DNA of 64,000 nucleotides from Humibacillus xanthopallidus. Its GTDB lineage: Bacteria; Actinomycetota; Actinomycetes; Actinomycetales; Dermatophilaceae. The DNA lies in the NCBI RefSeq assembly GCF_006716675.1, contig NZ_VFPM01000001.1, forward strand, positions 1,488,001-1,552,000. Reading direction: 5' to 3'. Position numbers and translations under genes: made by a program. The notes beneath the pieces are model-generated. The model saw only the letters and a program-made list of their open reading frames with translations. It did no database searches and was not told the origin of the DNA. This document shows positions 1 to 6,912 of this stretch, piece after piece (position 1 is the stretch's first letter; every line of letters starts with the position of its first letter).

Positions 1-661
1 TGCGGCGGCAGAGGTCGAAGGCCCGGCGCGCCTCGGCGACGTTGCCCTCGGCGAGGTGGATGGAGATGACGGCGCGGTGGGCGCTCTCGCGCAGGTCGTC
101 GGCGCGGAGCGCTGCGAGGGCCGACTCGAGGGCCAGCCCGTAGCGCCCCTGCTCGGCGAGCTGACCGGCCGCCGCCTCGAGGACGTGCAGCCGCAGCTGG
201 TGGAGCCGCTCGCGCTCGGCGTCGAGCCAGGGGTCGTCCCAGTCGGGCAGCAGCTCGCCCGGCCCGGCCCCTCCGTCGACGGAGATCGTGTCGGTGCCGC
301 CCTGGAGCACGGCGTGCGCCCGGTCGATGAGGTCGGTGACGTCGACGTCTGCCGCGAGGCCGAGCTCGACGATGCCGTGCGCCGACACGACGAGGCCCGG
401 TGCCGCCTGGTTGACCCGCCAGATGCCGGTCCGCAGGCTCGCGAGGGCACGGTGCTCGGTCGTGCCCGACCAGAGCAGTCCCGCGAGGCGGCTGCGGCCC
501 GTGCGGCCGCGCAGTGCGAGCAGGGCCACGAGCCGCTGGGCGCCCGCGGGCAGCGCGACGGACCGGCCGTCGACGTCGACGGCGAAGGCGCCGAGCATCC
601 TGATGGAAACGACGGGTGTTGCCCTGCGTCCTGGCAGCCGCACCCCCGAGTGCTCCGTCAC
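1..661 (-). CDS. BTAD/SARP-type transcriptional regulator (3' end outside window)
   Basis: About 220 N-terminal residues are visible; the gene continues past base 1. The protein opens with a winged-helix OmpR/SARP DNA-binding domain (VDGRSVALPAGAQR, then LAGLLW near residue 60) and runs into a helical BTAD segment (PWLDAERERLHQLRLHVLEA ... HRAVISIHLAEGNVAEARRA). I chose the GTG at 661 because GGAGG lies 7 nt upstream; an internal ATG at 598 would trim the first beta strand. It diverges from the contractile-injection operon at 956, separated by 294 bp that hold the 11-bp repeat array described below. SARP-family proteins activate promoters through such repeats, so control of the neighbouring injection system is a reasonable inference. 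The missing C-terminus could carry NB-ARC/TPR domains as in large SARPs. Confidence 0.85.
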   Translation of the reverse strand, partial: MTEHSGVRLPGRRATPVVSIRMLGAFAVDVDGRSVALPAGAQRLVALLALRGRTGRSRLAGLLWSGTTEHRALASLRTGIWRVNQAAPGLVVSAHGIVELGLAADVDVTDLIDRAHAVLQGGTDTISVDGGAGPGELLPDWDDPWLDAERERLHQLRLHVLEAAAGQLAEQGRYGLALESALAALRADDLRESAHRAVISIHLAEGNVAEARRAFDLCRR

Positions 662-905
662 GACGTCACCTCCTGCGCATCGCATGGGTCGTCTCGCCGG
701 GACCGACGTCGACACGGGCGGCGAGCCGCCCGCGCCTGGCACCGACCTTGTTGCAGGTCAAGAGCGCCCAGCCGTGGCGCGTGATACCTGACAGTCTTCG
801 ACGGTACGCCGTCGGCGCCTCGCCCACTGCCGGTCCGGCAGAACTCGTCCGCCCGAACCGGGCTGCCCGACCGGCTGCCCGACCCGGCGGCTCGACCGGC
901 CCGGC

Positions 906-955
906 GTGACAGGTGCGTGACACCGACGTGACGTGACCCGAGCACCATCGCCGAC
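906..955 (+). promoter_or_regulatory. SARP-type operator/promoter for the baseplate operon
   Basis: Three direct heptamers GTGACAG (906-912), GTGACAC (917-923) and GTGACGT (928-934) are spaced exactly 11 bp apart. Eight bp after the last one is CACCAT (943-948), which has the two most conserved -10 positions (A2, T6). SARP activators are known to bind heptamers at 11-bp steps that end 8 bp before a -10. The predicted transcription start (about 955-956) falls on the ATG at 956, which has no Shine-Dalgarno, so the mRNA may be leaderless. The rest of 662-905 is GC-rich intergenic DNA in which I see no gene. Confidence 0.65.
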
Positions 956-1645
956 ATGAGCAGCTTCCCCGGGAGCCCGCGCACGGTGCCGGGCGCGATC
1001 GTCGCCGTCGACCCGCTGAGCCCGCTCGCGCGCACCGTGATCTTCCAGTACAACCCCGACGAGGTGACCCGCAGCCTGCGACCCCGTGCCGCGCCGTCGG
1101 GCGGCAGCTCGGCGTCCGACGCGCACCGCATCTGGGGAGCACCGACCGAGAGCATCACGATGACCGTCGAGCTCGACGCGACGGACGGCCTCGAGAGCGG
1201 CGACCCCCTCGCGGCCACGACCGGTGTCGCCGGTCGGCTCGCGACGCTCGAGATGCTCCTCTACCCCAACAGCGTCACGATCGTGACGAACGCCGCCCTG
1301 CTGCTCGCGGGCACCATCGAGGTGCTGCCACCCGAGGCGCCGCTGACGGTCCTCGTCTGGGGCCCGGGCCGCGTCGTGCCCGTGCGCGTCGAGAGCCTGA
1401 CGATCCGCGAGCAGGCCTTCACCACGGGGCTCATGCCGATCCGCGCGAGCGTCGACGTCACACTCGACGTGCTCTCCTACAACGACCTCTCACCCACCGA
1501 CCCCGGCTTCGCGCTGTTCCTCGTGCACCAGGTGCTCAAGGAGACGATGGCGTCGGTCGCGGCCGTCGCCTCGGTCGCGGGCGCCGCAGCCGGTGCGCTC
1601 GGTGGCTCGGCGGGCGCCTCCGGCTCGGTCTCGATCGGGGGCTGA
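956..1645 (+). CDS. CIS tube-baseplate adaptor (Afp7/CIS_tube family)
   Basis: 229 aa. The N-terminus carries the family signature FQYNPDEVTRSL (about residues 32-43), typical of the contractile injection system tube protein/LysM-type adaptor (Afp7-like, related to T4 gp53/gp48 roles). In this family the protein joins the inner tube to the baseplate hub. The C-terminal 30 residues are Ala/Gly/Ser-rich (AAVASVAGAAAGALGG) and lack a LysM; the LysM-like unit is encoded separately in the next gene. ATG 956 has no visible ribosome-binding site, which fits the predicted leaderless start. It is the first gene of a tightly packed operon, 2 bp from the next ORF. Confidence 0.88.
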   Translation: MSSFPGSPRTVPGAIVAVDPLSPLARTVIFQYNPDEVTRSLRPRAAPSGGSSASDAHRIWGAPTESITMTVELDATDGLESGDPLAATTGVAGRLATLEMLLYPNSVTIVTNAALLLAGTIEVLPPEAPLTVLVWGPGRVVPVRVESLTIREQAFTTGLMPIRASVDVTLDVLSYNDLSPTDPGFALFLVHQVLKETMASVAAVASVAGAAAGALGGSAGASGSVSIGG

Positions 1646-1647
1646 CG

Positions 1648-1950
1648 ATGTCGCGCTACTCCGATGTCGAGACGACGACCTACGAGTCGGTCGCCGACGA
1701 CGGCACCCGCCGGCTCGTGCGCCACTACCGCCGGCGCTTCCCGCCCGATCCGGCCGACCACACCACGCTGGCCGAGCACCTTGTCGTGCCCGGAGACCGG
1801 CTCGACCTCATCAGCTTCCGCTACACCGGCGACCCGCTCGGCTTCTGGCGGGTCTGCGACGCGAACGCGGCCCTCGACCCCGACGCCCTCGTCGACGACG
1901 AGGCCGTCGGCACCGAGATCGTCGTGCCCGTGCCGGGGGTGACCGGCTGA
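1648..1950 (+). CDS. LysM/gpX-like small baseplate protein
   Basis: 100 aa. The middle segment VVPGDRLDLISFRYTGDP, with following FWRVCDANA, is the pattern of LysM/phage tail protein X (gpX) proteins, which sit at the tail hub. Position between the Afp7-like adaptor and the gp27-like hub supports a baseplate role. No signal peptide or membrane segment is present. Its TGA overlaps the next ATG by one base (TGATG), implying translational coupling. The family assignment is good; its exact site in the particle is inferred. Confidence 0.8.
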   Translation: MSRYSDVETTTYESVADDGTRRLVRHYRRRFPPDPADHTTLAEHLVVPGDRLDLISFRYTGDPLGFWRVCDANAALDPDALVDDEAVGTEIVVPVPGVTG

Positions 1951-3092
1951 TGCCGCTGCTGGGGGTGCACCTCACCGTCCTCGCCGGGCCGACGGTGCCC
2001 ATCCCCCTGCCGCCCGACGTCACGGCCCGGGTCCGGTCGGTGACCGTGACCGAGTCCGACGGCGCACGTTCGGCCTTCACCATCACCCTCGACGCCGGAC
2101 GGTCGGGACCGACGGCGGTGTTCGACACGCCGCTGCTCACGACGTCTCCCCTGCGCGGGGGCGCGCGCGTCGTCGTGCTGCTCACCATGGGCGCCGTGCC
2201 GCAGGTGCTCCTCGACGGCATCGTCACCGAGACCGAGCTGACCCCCGGCAGCGCCTCCCAGCACGCCGAGCTGCGGGTCACCGGCCACGACGTGTCACTG
2301 CTCCTCGACCGGCACGAGGTCTCGACCGAGCACGTCGGCCTCGACGACTACCTGCAGGTGCAGGCGATCGCCCTGCCCTACCTCGCGCAGGGCATCGTCG
2401 CGCAGGCCATCCCCCCGCCCGTCTTCGACCCGCCGCTGCCGATCGAGCGCACCCCGACCCAGCAGGCGACGGACTACGGGCACCTGCAGGCGCTCGCGGC
2501 ATACCACGGGTATGTCTGCTACATCAGCCCCGGACCGGTGCCGGGACTCTCGACCCTCTACTGGGGCCCACCGGTGCGGGTGGGCCTGCCGCAGAAGGCG
2601 CTCTCCGTCGACCTCGGCCCCGACACCAACGTCACCGGCTCGCCGACCTTCCGCGAGGACGTGCTCGGCCCCGAGCTGGTCGAGGGGCAGGTGCAGGACT
2701 CCCGCCTCGGCACCGTCGTGCCGGTGCGCACCGTCGGCTCCCTGCGCCCGCCGCTCGCTGCCCTGCCCGCGTGGGCGGTCCACCAGACCGACCTGCGCAC
2801 CCGGCAGTTCCGCGACACCGGCCTGCCGGCGACGACCGCCCTGGCCCGCGCGCAGTCGATGACCGACCGCAGCGTCAACTGCGTCACCGCCCAGGGCAGC
2901 CTCGACGGCGGCGCCTACGGCTCGGTGCTGCGGCCCCGTGGCCTCGTCGGGTTGCGCGGGGCCGGCTGGTCGAACGACGGGCTCTGGTACGTCCAGCAGG
3001 TCGTGCACCACGTGCGCCCCGGCAGCTACACCGCCGACTTCACGCTGGCCCGCGAGGGCTACGGCGCCACCGTCCCGATCGTGAGGGTCTGA
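1950..3092 (+). CDS. baseplate hub protein (gp27/VgrG N-terminal-like)
   Basis: 380 aa. The protein begins MPLLGVHLTVLAG. It has the two-barrel hub pattern: RSVTVTESDGARSAFTITLD near residue 30, a VLLDGIVTETELTPG strand and an RVTGHDVSLLLDR helix near residue 110. Phage late control D/gp27-type proteins form the trimeric hub to which the spike is docked. In VgrG and Afp8 the hub and OB domain are fused; here the OB part is a separate gene immediately downstream (3094). ATG 1950 overlaps the preceding TGA, which fixes the start. Confidence 0.85.
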   Translation: MPLLGVHLTVLAGPTVPIPLPPDVTARVRSVTVTESDGARSAFTITLDAGRSGPTAVFDTPLLTTSPLRGGARVVVLLTMGAVPQVLLDGIVTETELTPGSASQHAELRVTGHDVSLLLDRHEVSTEHVGLDDYLQVQAIALPYLAQGIVAQAIPPPVFDPPLPIERTPTQQATDYGHLQALAAYHGYVCYISPGPVPGLSTLYWGPPVRVGLPQKALSVDLGPDTNVTGSPTFREDVLGPELVEGQVQDSRLGTVVPVRTVGSLRPPLAALPAWAVHQTDLRTRQFRDTGLPATTALARAQSMTDRSVNCVTAQGSLDGGAYGSVLRPRGLVGLRGAGWSNDGLWYVQQVVHHVRPGSYTADFTLAREGYGATVPIVRV

Positions 3093-3093
3093 C

Positions 3094-3624
3094 ATGCCGG
3101 TCGACATCGACGAGCTGAGCACCTCCGCACCGCGCTTCTTCGGCAAGTACCGCGGCACGGTGGAGAACAACATCGACCCCATGCAGCAGGGCCGGGTGCA
3201 GGTCTCGTGCCCTGCCGTGCTCGGCAGCGGTCAGCTGAGCTGGGCCATGCCCTGCACGCCGTATGCCGGCAGCGGCGTCGGGCTCTTCCTCGTCCCTCCC
3301 GTCGGGGCGAACGTGTGGGTCGAGTTCGAGGCAGGCAACCCCAACAACCCGATCCTCGGCGGGTGCTTCTGGGGCACCGGTGAGGTGCCGGCGACGCCGG
3401 CCCTCGCCGAGATGAAGGTGCTGAAGACCGACTCGATGAGCATCGAGCTGAGCGACCTGCCCGGAGCGGGCGGGATCACGGTCTCCGTCTCGTCTCCGGC
3501 CGTCGCCATGAGCATCTCGATCTCGGCGACGAGCTCGGGCGTGGAGGTCTCGGTCGGCGCCTCGAAGATCACCCTCTCTCCCGTGTCGGTGTCGATCAAC
3601 GACGGCGCCCTGGAGGTGATGTGA
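3094..3624 (+). CDS. spike protein with gp5/VgrG-type OB fold
   Basis: 176 aa. Residues about 16-95 form the OB-fold seen in gpV/gp45/VgrG: KYRGTVENNIDPMQQGRVQV, then FLVPPVGANVWVEFEAGNPN and PILGGCFWG. The C-terminal 70 residues are a run of alternating Ser/Val/Ile strands (ITVSVSSPAVAMSISISATS), as expected of an intertwined beta-helical spike shaft. This protein should sit under the hub and carry the PAAR-like tip encoded next. Stop and next ATG overlap (TGATG). Confidence 0.88.
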   Translation: MPVDIDELSTSAPRFFGKYRGTVENNIDPMQQGRVQVSCPAVLGSGQLSWAMPCTPYAGSGVGLFLVPPVGANVWVEFEAGNPNNPILGGCFWGTGEVPATPALAEMKVLKTDSMSIELSDLPGAGGITVSVSSPAVAMSISISATSSGVEVSVGASKITLSPVSVSINDGALEVM

Positions 3625-3947
3625 TGCCGGGCTACCTCCTCAGCCAGGGGTCGCGGGTCAGCTGTGCGCACCAGGGCACGGCGACCCCGACCGCGGCCTT
3701 CCCCCGGGTCACCGTCGGCGGGCAGGCGGTCGTGCTCCTCAGCGGCCCCTGGACGATCGCGGGCTGCCCCTTCCCGCCGCCGCCGACGAGCAACGGGCCC
3801 TGCGTGACCGGAACGTTCACCTCCGGCACCGTGCGGGTCACGGCCGGCAAGCAGCCGCTCGCGATCCAGGCCGCGCCGGGCACGTGCGTGCCCACGGGCG
3901 TCCCCCTCATCGCGATGCAGACCCAGGTGCGGGTGCGTGCATCATGA
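3624..3947 (+). CDS. PAAR-like spike-tip protein
   Basis: 107 aa. It resembles the PAAR-like/DUF4280 group: a short N-terminal SQGSRVSCAHQG, repeating beta hairpins with TVGGQAV, and spaced cysteines (SCAH, AGCPF, GPCVT, GTCVPTG) that could hold the tip or bind a metal. Its location after the OB-fold spike gene is the usual one. ATG 3624 overlaps the previous stop; an in-frame GTG three bases earlier (3621) is an alternative start. It could also be a minimal cargo adaptor, but no toxin extension is present. Confidence 0.82.
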   Translation: MPGYLLSQGSRVSCAHQGTATPTAAFPRVTVGGQAVVLLSGPWTIAGCPFPPPPTSNGPCVTGTFTSGTVRVTAGKQPLAIQAAPGTCVPTGVPLIAMQTQVRVRAS

Positions 3948-4375
3948 GCAGCGACGTCTCCCCCCGCCGGGCCGACGCGCGGCACCACGTCGGCTTCCCG
4001 CTGCGCCTCGACCTGCGCGGTCGAACCTCGCTCGCCGACGACGACGCCTACCTCGCGGGGCTCATCGAGCAGGTCCTCTTCACGAGCCCCGGTGAGCGGG
4101 TCAACCGGCCCGACTTCGGCAGCGGCGTCGCGCGACTCGTCTTCGCCCCGAGTGGTGACTCTCTGGCCGAGTCGACCCAGGCCCTCGTGCACGGCGCCCT
4201 GCAGCAGTGGCTCGGTGAGCTGATCCGGGTCGAGAGCGTGCAGGTCACGGCGGTCGACTCGCGCCTCGAGGTCGTCGTCGAGTACCTGCCGCTGCGGGCG
4301 ACGAGCCCCGACCAGCGCCGCCGCGTCAGCGTCGCCGGCACCGGCGGACCCGCCGGGGTCGGAGGTGTGCCGTGA
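3944..4375 (+). CDS. baseplate wedge protein gp25/gpW family
   Basis: 143 aa. The hallmark block LFTSPGERVNRPDFGSGVAR, around residues 46-65, is diagnostic of the gp25-like family, which initiates sheath assembly from the baseplate. A downstream QWLGELIRVESVQV segment is also family-typical. ATG 3944 overlaps the previous TGA (ATGA), and the end overlaps the GTG of the J-like gene (GTGA), so the three genes are translationally coupled. Confidence 0.92.
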   Translation: MSSDVSPRRADARHHVGFPLRLDLRGRTSLADDDAYLAGLIEQVLFTSPGERVNRPDFGSGVARLVFAPSGDSLAESTQALVHGALQQWLGELIRVESVQVTAVDSRLEVVVEYLPLRATSPDQRRRVSVAGTGGPAGVGGVP

Positions 4376-6912
4376 CGCCTCCGGAGCCGCTGCCCTTCAG
4401 CGCCGACATCGACCTCGAGGCCCGTCGCGCGCTCGTGCGCGACCTCGCCGGACTCGACGGCATCGACGTCCTCGAGGTGCTCTCCAACCACGACGGCACT
4501 CCCGGACAGGTTCCCGGAGCACCGGCGCAGCGCACCCTCCTCGTGCACCTGCTGGGCGGCCCGGTGCCCTCGGGCTGGACCGCCGATGTCGTCCGCGTCG
4601 TCGGCGGGGTGCGCGAGGATCCCGACCTCAACCCGGTACGCGTCGACTGGGCCTTCCCGGCCGTCGCCGTCGTCGGGGTGGCGGGCACACCAGCGACAGA
4701 CCCGCTCGACGGCGTGACCGCCGCCGACCGCCAGCTCGTGCAGCAGGCCCTGCCGGCCGACGACCAGCGCCAGCGTGCGCTCGTCGTGCGCACGAGCTCC
4801 AGCGGCGACTGGTCGACCTACACGCTGCGCCTCGTCGGCCCGGGCGGGGTCGGCGCTCCCGCCGGCATCGACGTGCCGCTGTCGACGACGCCCTTCACCT
4901 TCACCGTCGACTGCCCGTCCGACCTCGACTGCGCCCCCGCGACCGAGACGCTCCCCGTCGTCGCTGACCTCCTGCCCGGCGACTACCTCGCCCGCGACTA
5001 CGAGGCACTGCGCAGCCGGCTGCTCGACCGGCTCGCGACGCTCCTGCCGGACTGGACCGACCGCAACCCCGCCGACCCGGCCGTCATGCTCGTCGAGCTC
5101 TTCGCCGCGCTCGGCGACCGGCTCGCCTACTGGCAGGACGCCGTCGCCGTCGAGGCCTACCTCGGCACGGCACGGCGCCGCACGTCGGTGCGCCGGCACG
5201 CCCGGCTGCTCGACTACACCGTGCACGAGGGCTGCTCGGCCCGCACCCTGCTCGCCTTCACGACCGACTCCGACCTCACGCTCCCGCGCGGGACCCCGGT
5301 CACCGACCTGCCGGTCCAGCCCGGTGTCGAGGTGGGTTCCCCGATCGAGGCCGTCGAGCTCGGCGGCACCGTCTTCGAGACCGCGGCCGACCTCTCGCTG
5401 AGGCCGGAGCGCAACGCCCTGCCCCTGCACGCCTGGGGCGATCCGTCGCACTGCCTCAAGGTCGGGGCCACCGCGGCCTTCGTCACCACCCCCTCGGGCA
5501 CCGACCCCGGCCTGCTCGCCGGAGACCTCGTCGTCCTCGTCGACCGCCCCATCGGGGGCATGCCGCGCGAGGGGGATCCGTCGCGCCGGTTCGGCGTGCG
5601 GCTCGTCGCGGACGCCCGACCCCACACCGACCCGCTCGCGCCGACACTCACGGTCTGGGAGCTGCGCTGGGGCGCCGCCGACGCTCTGACGGCCTCGCTC
5701 GTCGTCACGACGCCCGGCACGGACCAGGCGCTCGCCGCCGTCCTCGCCAACGTCGTCGTGGCCGACCACGGGGCCAGCGTCGTCGACGAGCCGCTCGTTC
5801 CCCCAACGGTGCTCGAGCCGGCCGACTACCGACCACGGCTCCAGCGGCCGGGCCTCAGCCGCGTCGACCGCTCGATGCCGACCACGGCTTCGGCGGCCAG
5901 CATCGCCACCCCCGACGCCCGCTCCGCCGAGGCGTGGCTCGACCTCTACGACGGGCAGCGCACGTGGACACCGCGACCCGACCTGCTCGGCAGCGGCCGG
6001 CTGGCGACGCACGTCGTCGTCGAGCCGGAGCCGGGCGGCGTCAGCCGGTTGCGCTTCGGCGACGGCGTGAGCGGACGCGCCCCCGTGTCCGGCACCACCG
6101 CCCTCGCGACCTACCGCGTCGGCGGCGGCGTCGCGGGCAACGTCGCACCGGACCGCCTCGTGCGCCTGCTCGCCCTGGCCGACGGCCGGGACCCCGTCGG
6201 CGCGGGCGCCGCCGTCTCGGTGTGGAACCCGCTTCCCGGCACCGGCGGCACCGATCCCGAGCGACTCGAGCAGGTGCGCCAGCTCGCTCCGGCCGCCTTC
6301 CGCCAGCAGCTGCGGGCCGTGACGTCGGCCGACTACGCCGTCGTCGCCGAGCAGGACCCCGGGGTGCAGCGTGCCGTCGCGAGGCGGCGCTGGACGGGAT
6401 CCTGGTACGCCCAGGAGGTGACGGTCGACCCCGTGGCCGCGCACGCCGACGACCCGAACCTGCTGCCGGGCGTCATCGCCGCCCTCGAGGTGCGCCGCAT
6501 GGCCGGCATCGACGTGGAGCTCGAGCGCCCCGTCTACGTCGCACTCGAGATCGGGCTCGGTGGGTGCGTCCTGCCCGGACACCTGCGGGCCGATGTCGAG
6601 CAGCTGCTGCGAGAGACCTTCACGTCGGGGCTGCGCCGTGACGGCCGCCGCGGCTTCTTCCACCCCGACCGCTTCACCTTCGGCCAGCCGCTGCGGCTGT
6701 CCGACGTCGTCGCCGCGGCGATGACGGTCGACGGCCTGGCCTGGGTCGAGCTCACCCGCTTCGCGCGTGCGGGAGCCTCGGCCTTCGACGCCGCAGCCTC
6801 CCTCGAGGCCGGTGAGCTGCCGATGGCCCCGCGCGAGCTGCTGCGCTGTGACAGCGACGTCAACAACCCCGAGGCCGGGCACATCGAGATCTCCCTCGGA
6901 GGTGGGTCATGA
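4372..6912 (+). CDS. baseplate J-like wedge protein 1 (Afp11-like)
   Basis: 846 aa. Conserved elements are YLARDYEALRSRLLDRL, DPAVMLVELFAALGDRLAYW (about residues 232-251) and the later LRFGDGVSGRAP and TSADYAVVAEQDPGVQRA. These mark the gpJ/gp6-like fold that builds baseplate wedges. GTG 4372 overlaps the previous TGA. The gene is roughly the size expected of Afp11-class proteins. It is followed by a second J-like protein, as in other eCIS clusters. Confidence 0.9.
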   Translation: MTPPEPLPFSADIDLEARRALVRDLAGLDGIDVLEVLSNHDGTPGQVPGAPAQRTLLVHLLGGPVPSGWTADVVRVVGGVREDPDLNPVRVDWAFPAVAVVGVAGTPATDPLDGVTAADRQLVQQALPADDQRQRALVVRTSSSGDWSTYTLRLVGPGGVGAPAGIDVPLSTTPFTFTVDCPSDLDCAPATETLPVVADLLPGDYLARDYEALRSRLLDRLATLLPDWTDRNPADPAVMLVELFAALGDRLAYWQDAVAVEAYLGTARRRTSVRRHARLLDYTVHEGCSARTLLAFTTDSDLTLPRGTPVTDLPVQPGVEVGSPIEAVELGGTVFETAADLSLRPERNALPLHAWGDPSHCLKVGATAAFVTTPSGTDPGLLAGDLVVLVDRPIGGMPREGDPSRRFGVRLVADARPHTDPLAPTLTVWELRWGAADALTASLVVTTPGTDQALAAVLANVVVADHGASVVDEPLVPPTVLEPADYRPRLQRPGLSRVDRSMPTTASAASIATPDARSAEAWLDLYDGQRTWTPRPDLLGSGRLATHVVVEPEPGGVSRLRFGDGVSGRAPVSGTTALATYRVGGGVAGNVAPDRLVRLLALADGRDPVGAGAAVSVWNPLPGTGGTDPERLEQVRQLAPAAFRQQLRAVTSADYAVVAEQDPGVQRAVARRRWTGSWYAQEVTVDPVAAHADDPNLLPGVIAALEVRRMAGIDVELERPVYVALEIGLGGCVLPGHLRADVEQLLRETFTSGLRRDGRRGFFHPDRFTFGQPLRLSDVVAAAMTVDGLAWVELTRFARAGASAFDAAASLEAGELPMAPRELLRCDSDVNNPEAGHIEISLGGGS

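Noticed and set aside
56..784. Plus-strand 242-aa open frame at the window start
   Set aside because: The minus strand encodes an evident winged-helix/BTAD protein with a good ribosome-binding site.
4048..6882. 944-aa open frame on the minus strand opposite the first J-like gene
   Set aside because: Its composition (Arg/Gly/Ala/Val/Asp/Glu-rich, no domain) is that of an antisense shadow in high-GC DNA; the plus frame has clear J-family motifs.
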